Below are positions 36,200 through 44,944 of a stretch of 64,000 nt of DNA, in pieces. Each line of letters begins with the position of its first letter. Positions within the stretch are counted from its first letter, which is position 1. Source of the stretch: Magnetospirillum sp. (GTDB lineage: Bacteria; Pseudomonadota; Alphaproteobacteria; Rhodospirillales; Magnetospirillaceae); contig JANQAI010000008.1 of assembly GCA_024707145.1 (NCBI GenBank), positions 124,001-188,000 of the forward strand, in the 5' to 3' direction. The position numbers were made by a program, and so were the translations under genes. The notes below the pieces were generated by a model that saw only the letters and a list, made by a program, of their open reading frames with translations, was not told the DNA's origin and did no database searches.

Positions 36200-37468
36200 C
36201 TACACCCCCAGCCAGCGCGCGGTCAGCCCGGCGGCTCCGGCCAGCACCATGACGGCCATGGCCACGGCGATGCGTCGCGCCATCAGGCCGCCGCACAGCC
36301 CGGCCACCAGCGCCGCCTTGACGCCGGTATTGACGAATGCCGCGATGGTGACTGCTGTGGCCGCAACCGTCAATGCCACCGACTTGCCACCCATTTGCGC
36401 CATGGACAGCGCCACCGCGTCCACGTCGGCCAGGCCGGCCCCGGCAGCCAGCAGGTAGAGGCCGGCGGGACCGCCCCACATCTGCAACAGCTTGGACGCC
36501 ACCATCACCAGTGCCAACAGCGCGGCGAACTTGATGGCCATGCCCAGCTCGAAGGGGTTGGACAGCACCATGGCGCCGGGCTTGCCCTCTTCCTCGCGGG
36601 CGCGCCACAGCACCACGGTGCAGATGCCGCCCGCCACGGCCATGCAGCCCAGCGGCAGCACCAGTTGCTCGCCGATGCGATGGTTCAGCAGGAAGAGGAT
36701 GAACCACAGGCGCAACAGCATGGTGGCGTTGGCCAGTGCGATGCCAGCGGCCAACTGCGGCTGCATGCCCGGCCCTTCACGCCCCATGCGCGAGAACGAG
36801 ACGGTCAGCGCCGTGCTGGAAGCCAAGCCGCCGAACACGCCGGTCAGCAGGCTGCCGATGCGCGGGCCGGCGATCTTGATGGCGAAATAGCCGATAAAGG
36901 AGATGCCGGCCACCAGCACCACCAGCAGCCACAGCTTGTAGGGATTGAGCACCTGCTCGGGCCCGTAGCCCTCATTGGGCAGCACCGGCAGCAGCACCAC
37001 CGAGATGAGCAGCAGCTTGAGGGCGGCACGCAGCTCCAGCTTTTCCAGCTTGCGCAGCCAGCCGTGCAGGGTGTCCTTGGCACCCAGCAGGGCGGTGGCG
37101 ACCACGCCGCCGGCGGCGGCGGCGGCTCCCTCGCCCATGGCGGCCATGGCACCGAAGGCAAAGGCCGCCAGTTCCGCCACTTCGGTGGTGACGCCCGTAT
37201 TCTGCTCGCCGCTGATGGCCCGGCGCACGTGCGAGGCCACCACCACGGCGGCCAGGGCGAGGAAGCCGGCGGCCAGGGCAATCGGCCCGGCGCTCTGGCC
37301 GAACCAGCCGACCACGCCGCCCAGCAGGCCGATCAGGGCGAAGGTGCGGATGCCGGCGATGCTGCCGCCATGCTCCACCTCGCGCGCCTGCCAGCCGCGT
37401 TCGACGCCCATGAGCAAACCGATGGCGAGGGCCAAGCCCAGCCGTTGGAAGAGTTCGAGATGTTCCAT
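36200..37468 (-). CDS. MgtC/DUF4010 family membrane protein
   Basis: Inner-membrane protein of 422 residues with about twelve helices. The N-terminal third looks like MgtC/SapB (LALAIGLLMGVERGWQ, GIRTFALIGLLGGVVG) and the remainder matches DUF4010 (GVFGGLASSTALTVSFSRM, NPFELGMAIKFAALLAL, AALVAGLCGG). The function of these fused proteins is not known; MgtC itself influences growth at low magnesium through other membrane proteins. ATG at 37468 preceded by AGGGGGAGGGGACG. It heads a two-gene unit with the uncharacterised gene downstream. Confidence 0.82.
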   Translation of the reverse strand: MEHLELFQRLGLALAIGLLMGVERGWQAREVEHGGSIAGIRTFALIGLLGGVVGWFGQSAGPIALAAGFLALAAVVVASHVRRAISGEQNTGVTTEVAELAAFAFGAMAAMGEGAAAAAGGVVATALLGAKDTLHGWLRKLEKLELRAALKLLLISVVLLPVLPNEGYGPEQVLNPYKLWLLVVLVAGISFIGYFAIKIAGPRIGSLLTGVFGGLASSTALTVSFSRMGREGPGMQPQLAAGIALANATMLLRLWFILFLLNHRIGEQLVLPLGCMAVAGGICTVVLWRAREEEGKPGAMVLSNPFELGMAIKFAALLALVMVASKLLQMWGGPAGLYLLAAGAGLADVDAVALSMAQMGGKSVALTVAATAVTIAAFVNTGVKAALVAGLCGGLMARRIAVAMAVMVLAGAAGLTARWLGV

Positions 37469-37652
37469 CGTCCCCTCCCCCTTCTCTATCGATCGTTAGG
37501 GGCCATTTTCGCATGCCAAGGACGGAAATGCACCTGCGCGCTGAATGACCACAAATTATGAAGGGCTATGGCCTGCCTCGGCCAGTTGGGGCATACTGGC
37601 CTCGACCCAGCCGCCGGTCCGCCACCCGGCGCCAGTGAAGGAGGATGCACCG

Positions 37653-38163
37653 ATGACCAGCAAGGTTGCCCTGTTCCTGGCCCATTCCATCGCATTGGAG
37701 GTGGAAGCCGGCGACCGCTACGAAGAGCTGGCGGACGTGATGGAGGTCCACAACAATCCGGAAGTGGCCGCCCTGTTCCGCCAGATGAGCGAATTCTCGC
37801 GCAAGCATGCCGCCTCGGTGCAGGAGCGCGCCAAGTCGTTCGAGCCCCCGCCCAAGCTGAAGAGCTGGGAATATCGCTGGAACGCCCCCGAGCCGCCGGA
37901 AGTGGGCGACTTCACCGGCACCCATTACCTGATGACGCCGTTCCATGCCCTGCAATTCGCGCTGGCCAACGAACGGCGCGGCTGGGAATTCTACAACAAC
38001 AGCGCCGCCGATTTGCCGGATGCCGACGTCCGTTCCCTCGCCCGCACCTTCGCCGAGGAGGAGGCCGAGCACGTCAAGGAACTGGAGGACTGGCTGACCA
38101 AGGTCCCCCCGTCCGACCATCGACTGGGCCGACGATCCCGATCCCGCCGCGGTGATCGACTGA
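37653..38163 (+). CDS. Ferritin-like/rubrerythrin-type protein (frameshift at C-terminus)
   Basis: A four-helix ferritin-like protein of about 169 residues. The helices carry the E...ExxH pattern of di-iron sites: ALEVEAGDRYEEL, MSEFSRKHAAS, FALANERRGWEFYNN and FAEEEAEHVKELEDWL. There is no rubredoxin domain. It probably handles iron or peroxide in the cytoplasm. Strong GAAGGAGG ribosome site before ATG at 37653. As written, the frame passes its normal end and runs into a repeat; one surplus base near 38113-38118 explains this, since the alternative frame reads DWADDPDPAAVID then stops at 38163. Confidence 0.82.
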
Positions 38164-38203
38164 GTCCTGGGGCTGTCCGCTTCGAATCGAAGCAACCCCT
38201 CAT

Positions 38204-38263
38204 CGTCATGGCCGGGCCTGACCCGGCCATCCATGGACCCTCGGGTCGAGCCCGAGGGTGACG
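38204..38263. repeat. Dispersed palindromic intergenic repeat, family 1 (copy D)
   Basis: A 60-base unit with CGTCATGGCCGGGCCTGACC on the left and TCGAGCCCGAGGGTGACGG on the right, joined at CCATGGACC. It is nearly the reverse complement of the copy at 50684-50744. It sits between the convergent ferritin-like and SemiSWEET genes. Confidence 0.78.
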
Positions 38264-38289
38264 GTCAGGCGAAAGCTCTTCAACGAACC

Positions 38290-38559
38290 TTATTCCTTCT
38301 CCCGGTTTCCCACCTTCACCGTCAGCACGATGGCGGCCAGGACCAGGGTGGCGGCGTTGGCCAGGATGACCGGCCACGCCGCCAGCAGCATGCCGTAGAC
38401 CAGCCACAGCGCCACCCCGGCGCAGAACAGCGCCCACATGGACAGGGATATGTCGCGCGTATGACGCGTCCTCAGGGTCTTCACCACCTGGGGAACGAAG
38501 GCTAAGGTGGTCAGGATGGCGGCGGCCGACCCCACCGTTTCGGTCATATCCCATGCCAT
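38290..38559 (-). CDS. SemiSWEET/PQ-loop small transporter
   Basis: An 89-residue membrane protein with three helices. The PQ-loop motif is clear in LAFVPQVVKTLRTRHTRDIS, followed by LSMWALFCAGVALWLVYG, the layout of SemiSWEET sugar transporters that work as homodimers. Several bacterial members have unproven substrates. I chose ATG at 38559, preceded by AGGGACCCGACG; the Met four residues later is possible. The gene is divergent from lrgA with about 27 bases between starts. Confidence 0.85.
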   Translation of the reverse strand: MAWDMTETVGSAAAILTTLAFVPQVVKTLRTRHTRDISLSMWALFCAGVALWLVYGMLLAAWPVILANAATLVLAAIVLTVKVGNREKE

Positions 38560-38586
38560 CGTCGGGTCCCTGCGGGAGAAGGTTGG

Positions 38587-38937
38587 GTGCTGTCCTATAT
38601 CACGGTTTTGTTGGTGTGCCAGCTTGCCGGCGAGGTGATCGCGCGACTGGCCGGGCTGCCGGTGCCCGGCCCGGTGGTGGGCATGCTGCTGCTGTTCGCC
38701 GGGCTGGTCGTCAAGGGCGGCGTCCCCGAGGGGCTGGAGAAAGTGGGAACCTTCCTGCTGTCGCACCTGTCCTTGCTGTTCATCCCGGCCGGCGTCGGCA
38801 TCATGGTGCATCTGCGCCTGATCGCCCATGAATGGCTGCCCATCACGGTGGCGCTGGTGATCAGCACCGCGCTGACCATCGCCGTCACCGGCGTGGTCAT
38901 GCAATGGCTGGCGGGCCGGCGGAAGCGGCCGTCATGA
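38587..38937 (+). CDS. lrgA: CidA/LrgA family holin-like protein
   Basis: A 116-residue inner-membrane protein with four helices and the LrgA signature GLPVPGPVVGMLLLF. Together with LrgB it forms the holin/antiholin-like pair, implicated in control of murein hydrolase export, cell death and, in several bacteria, pyruvate or glycolate transport. GTG start at 38587. Its stop overlaps the ATG of lrgB (ATGA), so the two are coupled. Confidence 0.9.
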   Translation: MLSYITVLLVCQLAGEVIARLAGLPVPGPVVGMLLLFAGLVVKGGVPEGLEKVGTFLLSHLSLLFIPAGVGIMVHLRLIAHEWLPITVALVISTALTIAVTGVVMQWLAGRRKRPS

Positions 38938-39656
38938 GCGGCGACCTGCAATCCATCTGGATCTACCTGGAGACCTCTCCCCTGCTGGGCCTGACCGCCA
39001 CCCTGCTGGCCTATCAGGCCGCCCACTGGCTGTGGCGCAGGGCCGGCATGACGCCGCTGCTCAACCCGGTGCTGATCTCCATCACCCTGATCGCCGGCTT
39101 CCTGATGCTGACCGGCGTGGAGTACCGCACCTATTTCGACGGCGCCCAGTTCGTCCATTTCCTGCTGGGTCCGGCCACGGTGGCTCTGGCCATTCCACTC
39201 TACCGTCAGCTTCGCCTGCTGCTGCGCTCGGCCGCCGCCGTGGTGGTGGGATTGCTGGCCGGCGCGGTCACCGCCGCCACCACGGCCATGGCCGTGGCCT
39301 GGGCGCTGGGCGCGTCGGACCAGACCATCCGCTCGCTGGCGCCCAAATCGGCCACCTCGCCCATCGCCATGGCGGTGTCGGAAGGCATCGGCGGCCTGCC
39401 CTCGCTGACCGCCGTGCTGGCCATCCTGACCGGCATCACCGGCTCGGTCATGGCGGTGTGGGTGCTGGACCGGCTCAAGGTCACCAACGAGGCGGCGCGC
39501 GGCCTGGCCATGGGCACCGCAGCCCACGGCATCGGCACCGCGCGGGCCATCCAGCTGGGCGAGGTCACCGGCGCCTTCTCCGGCCTCGCCATGGGGCTGA
39601 CCGCCATCGCCACCACCATCGTGGTGCCGCTGCTGGTCCGGCTGGTGTACGGCTGA
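38934..39656 (+). CDS. lrgB: LrgB/CidB family membrane protein
   Basis: A 240-residue polytopic membrane protein partner of LrgA. It carries NPVLISITLIAGFLML, LGPATVALAIPLYRQL, the conserved LAPKSATSPIAMAVSEGIGG and GTAAHGIGTARA. ATG at 38934 overlaps the lrgA stop. The gene ends 2 bases before the stop of the convergent gene at 39661. Confidence 0.93.
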   Translation: MSGDLQSIWIYLETSPLLGLTATLLAYQAAHWLWRRAGMTPLLNPVLISITLIAGFLMLTGVEYRTYFDGAQFVHFLLGPATVALAIPLYRQLRLLLRSAAAVVVGLLAGAVTAATTAMAVAWALGASDQTIRSLAPKSATSPIAMAVSEGIGGLPSLTAVLAILTGITGSVMAVWVLDRLKVTNEAARGLAMGTAAHGIGTARAIQLGEVTGAFSGLAMGLTAIATTIVVPLLVRLVYG

Positions 39657-39660
39657 ACTC

Positions 39661-40263
39661 CTATAACCCGGACAGCGCCTTGATCCTGGCGAGGTTCCAG
39701 CCCTTGGCCGCCTCGGTCAGGGGATCGGCCGAGGCGATGTTGTCGCCCTCGATGGACAGCAGCACGCGGTTGCCCAGCACCAGGGTGATCTCGCCCGCCT
39801 TGGTGGAGGAATCATAGCGCAGCAGCGCATCCTCGCTGCCCACCTTGACCCGCTTCATGTTGGGCTGGGCGGCGGTGGCGGCGGGATTGCCGAACAGCGC
39901 CTGGGCGGCGTCCACCGCCGGGCTGTCCAGGAACAGCGAGGCGTTGAGCGAAGCCTCGCCCTTGCCGTAGGCGCGCGTCACCGCCAAGCCGCCGCCCACC
40001 TGCCCCAGGCCCTGGATCTCGGGCGGCTCGGCCTGCCAGCCCGAGGCGGCCGGCGGCATGGTTTCGGCCAACGCCTTGCCCAGACGGTCGTGGATGTCGG
40101 CCAGGGCCGTTTCCAGCGCCTTGGCGGTGCGCGGCAGGTCGTTCTTCTGATAGGCGGCGCGGGCGGCGTCGAGCTGCGCCGGCACGATGTCGGCGGCCAT
40201 GGCCATGGGACAGAGAACCAGCGCCACCACGGCGCCCATGCTCAACTTGGCCGGCCAACCCAT
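39661..40263 (-). CDS. Exported protein of unknown function
   Basis: A 200-residue protein with a clear signal peptide (LSMGAVVALVLCPMAMAAD). The mature part begins with a helix resembling a TPR-like segment (LDAARAAYQKNDLPRTAKALETAL), followed by a beta-rich region (VTRAYGKGEASLNASLFLDS, ITLVLGNRVLLSIEG). I do not recognise a family. ATG at 40263 follows GAGGTGACGAAA; the longer ORF start is not needed. Single gene, convergent with lrgB. Confidence 0.72.
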   Translation of the reverse strand: MGWPAKLSMGAVVALVLCPMAMAADIVPAQLDAARAAYQKNDLPRTAKALETALADIHDRLGKALAETMPPAASGWQAEPPEIQGLGQVGGGLAVTRAYGKGEASLNASLFLDSPAVDAAQALFGNPAATAAQPNMKRVKVGSEDALLRYDSSTKAGEITLVLGNRVLLSIEGDNIASADPLTEAAKGWNLARIKALSGL

Positions 40264-40420
40264 TTTCGTCACCTCGATAAGCCTTCCCTGGCGGACCTTA
40301 GCAATGCCGGGGGGAAGCGGCAAGCGTGCGCGCGGATGGCGCATTTGCAAGAGCCCGTTGCCTGAATCGCCCTCTCACTTTTTGATAAGGAACGGATTCA
40401 GCTTGCAGAGCGGATCGCAA

Positions 40421-40449
40421 GGCGATTCGATCTGCAAGCATCCGGCTCT
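40421..40449 (-). repeat. Short palindromic repeat, family 2 (copy 2)
   Basis: Read on the minus strand: AGAGCCGGATGCTTGCAGA then TCGAATCGCC. It matches the elements at 5849 and 59578. It lies in front of the SpmA-SpmB fusion gene rather than at a stop codon. Confidence 0.6.
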
Positions 40450-40473
40450 GGGATCGCGAAAAAGGGGGCCCCG

Positions 40474-41724
40474 GTGAACATCGTCTTCTTCCTGTTGACC
40501 CTGTCGGCCTTCGTCCTGGCGGCCGGGCACGAGATCACGCGCGGCCCCGGCGCCATGGCGGCGCTGGCCGAGGGCGCGCTGAAGGCGGCCGAGGGCGCGG
40601 TGCCGCTGGCCCTGGGGCTGGTGGGGGTGATGGCCCTGTTCCTCGGGCTGATGAAGGTGGCCGAGGCCGGCGGACTGGTCCGAGCGGTAGCCCGCCTGCT
40701 GGCCCCGGCGCTGGCACGGCTGTTCCCGGAAGTCCCCGCCGGCCACCCGGCCATGGGCGCCATGGTGATGAACGTGGCCGCCAACATCCTGGGCCTGGGC
40801 AATGCCGCCACGCCCTTCGGCATCCGCGCCATGGAGCAGCTGGACCGGCTGAACCCCGCCAAGGGCACCGCCACCAACGCCCAGGTGCTGTTCCTCGCCA
40901 TCAACACCGCCGGCATCACCATCCTGCCCACCAGCGTCATCGCCTTGCGCGCCAGCCTGGGGGCCGCCGACCCGGCGGCGGTGGTGGCGCCCACCCTGGC
41001 GGCGACCCTGTTCTCCACCGGCGTGGCGGTGATGGCGGCACGCCTGCTGCAGGGCAGGCCCACGCCCCCGCCGCCGGCTTGCGAGGAGTCGGCTTGCGAG
41101 GAGAACGGCGCCGAGGCGGTCGCCCCCGTCCCCGCCTGGGCTTGCTGGCTGTCCCTGGTGGCGCTGCTGGGCTTCATCCCGCTGATGGCCATGTACGGAA
41201 CGGTGCTGGGTCCGTGGATCGTGCCCAGCCTGGTGGTCGGATTGCTCGGTTTCGGACTGGCGCGCCGCGTCGCCATCTACGAGGTCTTCGTGGAGGGGGC
41301 GCGCGAAGGCTTCGCCATCGCCGTGCGCATCATCCCCTATCTGGTGGCCATCCTGGTGGCGGTGGGCATGTTCCGGGCCTCCGGAGCCATGGAGGCTGTG
41401 CTGGGCCCACTGGGCCGACTGCTGGCGCCGCTGGGCGTTCCCGCCGAGGCGCTGGCCATGGCCGGCATGCGCTCGCTGTCCGGCTCGGGATCGTTCGGAC
41501 TGCTGGCGAGCTATCTCAAGGACCCGGCCATCGGGGTGGACTCGGCCACCTCGGTGCTGCTGGGCACCATCTATGGGTCCAGCGAGACCACCTTCTATGT
41601 CATCGCCGTCTATTTCGGTGCCGTCGGCATCCGCCGCATCCGCCATGCCCTGGCGGCCGGCCTGATCGCCGACTTGGCGGGGCTGGTGGGCGCCATTGTC
41701 ATCTGCCGGCTGCTTTACCCCTGA
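40474..41724 (+). CDS. SpmA-SpmB-like fused nucleoside-recognition membrane protein
   Basis: A 416-residue inner-membrane protein that joins two Gate (nucleoside-recognition) domains: the first half looks like spore maturation protein SpmA (MVMNVAANILGLGNAATPFG, LNPAKGTATNAQVLFLAINT) and the second like SpmB (GMRSLSGSGSFGLLASYLKD, GTIYGSSETTFYVIAVYFG). A short Cys/Glu/Pro-rich linker joins them. In Bacillus both are separate and needed for spore dehydration; in Gram-negatives the fused form has unknown function. GTG start at 40474 after AAAAAGGGGG. The TerC-like gene follows 25 bases later. Confidence 0.85.
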   Translation: MNIVFFLLTLSAFVLAAGHEITRGPGAMAALAEGALKAAEGAVPLALGLVGVMALFLGLMKVAEAGGLVRAVARLLAPALARLFPEVPAGHPAMGAMVMNVAANILGLGNAATPFGIRAMEQLDRLNPAKGTATNAQVLFLAINTAGITILPTSVIALRASLGAADPAAVVAPTLAATLFSTGVAVMAARLLQGRPTPPPPACEESACEENGAEAVAPVPAWACWLSLVALLGFIPLMAMYGTVLGPWIVPSLVVGLLGFGLARRVAIYEVFVEGAREGFAIAVRIIPYLVAILVAVGMFRASGAMEAVLGPLGRLLAPLGVPAEALAMAGMRSLSGSGSFGLLASYLKDPAIGVDSATSVLLGTIYGSSETTFYVIAVYFGAVGIRRIRHALAAGLIADLAGLVGAIVICRLLYP

Positions 41725-41749
41725 GGCCGAAACGGTTATACCCTCGCCC

Positions 41750-42376
41750 ATGTACTGGGAATCCCTTACAGCGCTGCTCCAGGTGGTCGCCATCGACGTG
41801 GCCCTGGCCGGCGACAACGCCATCGTCGTCGGCATGGCCGCCGCCGGCCTGCCCGTCCTCATGCGCAAGCGCGCCATCCTGATCGGCATCCTGGCCGCAG
41901 CGGCGCTGCGCATCGCCTTCGCCAGCTTCACCATGCAATTGCTGCAGATCGTCGGCCTGCTGCTGGCCGGCGGATTGCTGCTGCTGTGGGTGGCGTGGAA
42001 GCTGTGGCGGGAACTATCGGGCGCCGCCGAGGAGGAACGCGCCGAAGCCGAACAGGAAGCCGAGGCGGCCGAGGCCGCAGGCCAAGGCAAGACGTTCTCG
42101 CAGGCGGTCAGCCAGATCGTCATCGCCGACGTGTCCATGTCGCTGGACAACGTGCTGGCGGTGGCCGGCGCCTCGCGCGACCACGAATGGGTGCTGGTGA
42201 TCGGCCTGGCGCTGTCCGTGGCGCTCATGGGCCTGGCCGCCAACCTGGTGGCGCGACTGCTGAACCGCTTCCGCTGGATCGCCTATGTGGGCCTGGTGAT
42301 CATCCTGTACGTGGCCGTACGCATGATCTGGGACGGCGCCCATGAGGTCATGGCCTACGCGGCCGCGCTGAACTGA
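41750..42376 (+). CDS. TerC-family integral membrane protein (YjbE type)
   Basis: A 208-residue membrane protein with about seven helices. The TerC signature is repeated: VVAIDVALAGDNAIVVGMA near the N-terminus and IVIADVSMSLDNVLAVAGAS in the second half, where Asp and Asn residues lie inside helices and probably bind metal. A Glu/Ala-rich cytoplasmic loop separates the halves. Relatives act in manganese export or tellurite resistance. ATG at 41750; the track ORF starts further up inside the preceding gene. Confidence 0.88.
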   Translation: MYWESLTALLQVVAIDVALAGDNAIVVGMAAAGLPVLMRKRAILIGILAAAALRIAFASFTMQLLQIVGLLLAGGLLLLWVAWKLWRELSGAAEEERAEAEQEAEAAEAAGQGKTFSQAVSQIVIADVSMSLDNVLAVAGASRDHEWVLVIGLALSVALMGLAANLVARLLNRFRWIAYVGLVIILYVAVRMIWDGAHEVMAYAAALN

Positions 42377-42384
42377 TCTTGCCG

Positions 42385-43008
42385 TCAGCCGTTGCCGGCG
42401 GCGCGTGTCGCCGGGGCGGCGAAGGCAGCGGCGGCGGCATGGACGAACTCCTTCATGCCCGCCTCGGCCTCGTCGCGCCTGCCGCCGACGATGGCGGCGG
42501 CGATGCGGCGTCCCAGCATACGTTCCGTCTCGGGCGCCATGGGCCCACGCTGGCGCGTGGCCCCGCCCAGGATGGGCTGCCACAACGTCTCCACCAGCCC
42601 CACCAGCACCGCATTGGCACAGCCCCGATGGATGGCCGACAGCCAGTCGCCACCCTCCTCCGCCAGCCGGGCCAGTTCCTGGCGCGCCTCGTCCGCCATG
42701 CGCTCGGCCGCCAGACCGGCGCACACCGCCTCAAGCTCCGCCAAGGTCTCGAACAGGGCGGTGCCAACACCTTCCGCCACCACCACGCCCCGGTGGGGCC
42801 TGTTCTCCACCAGGCCCAGGGTCGCCAACTGCCGCACCGCCTCGCGCAGCGGAGTCCGTGACACCCCCATGCGATGGGATTGCGCAACCTCGTCCAGCCT
42901 GGTCCCGGGCCGGAAATCGCCGGCTACGATCTCGGCCGCCAGTTGCAGCCGCACCCGTTCGGCGCGTGTCATCGGAGGCCGGTTGGAAAGGGGAATTCTA
43001 CGCGACAT
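42385..43008 (-). CDS. GntR-family transcriptional regulator (FCD type)
   Basis: A 207-residue regulator. N-terminal winged helix with VRLQLAAEIVAGDFRPGTRL, SRTPLREAVRQLATLGLVE and RGVVVA, followed by an all-helical FCD-like effector domain (AELEAVCAGLAAERMADEAR). FadR-type regulators respond to organic acids, but the metal-binding residues of the domain are not obvious here. ATG at 43008 gives the normal N-terminus. The gene is divergent from the TolC gene across about 300 bases, and may or may not regulate it. Confidence 0.85.
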   Translation of the reverse strand: MSRRIPLSNRPPMTRAERVRLQLAAEIVAGDFRPGTRLDEVAQSHRMGVSRTPLREAVRQLATLGLVENRPHRGVVVAEGVGTALFETLAELEAVCAGLAAERMADEARQELARLAEEGGDWLSAIHRGCANAVLVGLVETLWQPILGGATRQRGPMAPETERMLGRRIAAAIVGGRRDEAEAGMKEFVHAAAAAFAAPATRAAGNG

Positions 43009-43313
43009 CCTGGTCCCGTCGTCAGTGGTGCCTACGAAACTTGAGAGCATCATTATCACACTTATTCCCCAAAGAGTAGTGCATTTGCGTGCAAAATCTG
43101 GACGTTCCCGTAGGAAATCCGGCATTTATACATTTCAAGATTGAATCCAACTTATGGGAGCAAAAACATCCACATACCCAACCATATGGCATATCAGGTC
43201 AATTCCCGATACGGCCAAAGACTAGGCAGCCCGCCAGGGATAGGTGTATAAGGGACGAGTGTTTGGGCGCCGGGGGGTAGCCCCATTCCAGTTCTGTGGG
43301 GGGACTTGCGATC
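43009..43313. other. Divergent intergenic region, GntR / TolC
   Basis: About 305 bases, AT-richer than its surroundings from 43040 to 43210. It must contain promoters for both genes. I see no gene and no clear operator; GntR sites are short and cannot be called by eye here. Confidence 0.45.
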
Positions 43314-44890
43314 TTGAAGACGAGCATGCCGCGTTTCTCGGCCCTGGCGGGCTGCACCGTTCTTGCCTTGGCAACCGCTTGGAGCGGCCCGGCGGCCGCG
43401 CAGGGTCTGGTCGAGGAATTGCGTGGACTGGTGGAGAGCCACCCGCAGATCCAGGCCAAGCAGAAGGGCGTGGCTTCGGCCGACGAGGGCATCCGCGTGG
43501 CGCGCTCGGGCTATCTGCCCGTCGTGCGGGTGACCGGCGACACCGGCCCGGAATACGTGGACAGCCCGGACCGCCGCGATACCGAGGGGCGCCGTTTCTA
43601 CAAGGGCCGCGAAGGCGCCGGCCTAGTGGTGACCCAGCGCCTGTTCGACGGCTACGGCACCGATTCCCAGGTGGACGCCGCCAAGGTGAGCCGCGAGATT
43701 TCGTCCTCCGACCTGCGGGCCACCCGCCAGAACGCCCTGCTGGAAGGCGCGCTGGCCTATATCGACGTGCTGCGCCAGGTTCGCCTGATCCAGCTGGCGC
43801 GCGACAACGAACGCAAAATCCAGGAACAGCTGAACCTGGAAGACGAACGCGTGCAGAAGGGCTCGGGCATGGCCTCAGACGTGCTGGCCGCCAAGCAGCG
43901 CCTGCAGGTGGCCAAGGAACGCCGGGTCAATTTCGAGGGCAATTTCGAAGCCGCGGTCGCCAAGTATTCCCAGGTCTTCGACCACCCCCCGAAGTGTCCC
44001 GGCTGTCCGATCCGCCAGTGCCGGCCGCGCTGATCCCGCCGGAACTGGAAGAGGCCATCCGCTCGGCCCAGACCGACAACCCGACGCTGGAAACCGCCAC
44101 CAAGGCCATCGACCTGACCAGCGAGCGCCAGCGCACCGCCGAATCCGGCTATTACCCCAACATCGATCTGGTGGGCCGCGCCAATTACGAAAACGACAAG
44201 AACGCCATCGTCGGCGTGCGCCGCGACTGGTCGCTGCTGCTGACCGCCACCTGGGAACTGTTCTCCGGCTTCCGTACCGACGCCCAGGTCGCCCAGGCCT
44301 CGTTCGACCATGCGGCATCCAAGGACAACCACCTGTACACCAGCCGCAAGGTCACCGAATCGGTCCGCATCGCCTGGTATAAGCTGAAGACCGCCCGCGA
44401 ACGCATGAGCCTGCTGGAAAACGCCGCCGTGCTGGCCGAGGAAGTGTGGGCGGCGCAGAAGAAACGCCGCGAGGCCGGCAAGGCCACCGTGCAGGACGTG
44501 CTGGACGAAGAAACCCGCATCAACGACGCGCGCATCAACTTCACCGCCGCCTATTACGACATGATCCAGCATTCCTTCGAATTGCTGGCGGCCATGGGGC
44601 GGCTGGAAGTGGACGGCATCGAACGGGTGCCGGCCGCTCCGCCGCCACGCGGCACCGGCCTGCTGCCGCCCACGCCCGCCCAGCGCGCCTCGACCCAGCC
44701 CGCTACGACGCAGCCCGCGCCGGTGGCGACCGCCGCCGTACTGGCCGAACCGCCGGCCCCGGTGCCCGCTCCGGTAGCACCGTACATCCCGGTCACCGCC
44801 ACGTCCTTCGGCGACGAGTTGCCTGACGGCTCGCCTGCCGCCATGCAGGCCCGCATGCGCCCGCTGATGAACGCATCCGGCACCAACTGA
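43314..44890 (+). CDS. TolC-family outer-membrane channel, type I secretion (frameshifted)
   Basis: Outer-membrane efflux protein of about 525 residues if one base is restored. Signal peptide (LAGCTVLALATAWSGPAAAQ), then the two TolC repeats with ELRGLVESHPQIQAKQKGV, LNLEDERVQKGSGMASDVL, and in the other frame VRRDWSLLLTATWELFSG and RREAGKATVQDVLDEETR. A Pro/Thr/Ala-rich tail follows. The frame breaks at the C6 tract 43985-43990; a seventh C gives a continuous reading (PPEVSRLSDPPVPAAL). It is the outer-membrane partner for the ABC and HlyD genes 2.5 kb further on. The TTG at 43314 is chosen from the GGGGGGA ribosome site; ATG 43326 is the alternative. Confidence 0.83.
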
Positions 44891-44906
44891 GGCGGATGAA
44901 TAGAGA

Positions 44907-44934
44907 GGGCGGTCCGATAAGACCGCCCTTTTTT
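44907..44934 (+). terminator. Intrinsic terminator after TolC gene
   Basis: GGGCGGTC / GACCGCCC stem, 6-base loop, then six T residues, 17 bases after the stop. It ends the TolC transcript before the convergent cyclase gene. Confidence 0.92.
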
Positions 44935-44944
44935 CGTCCCCCGG

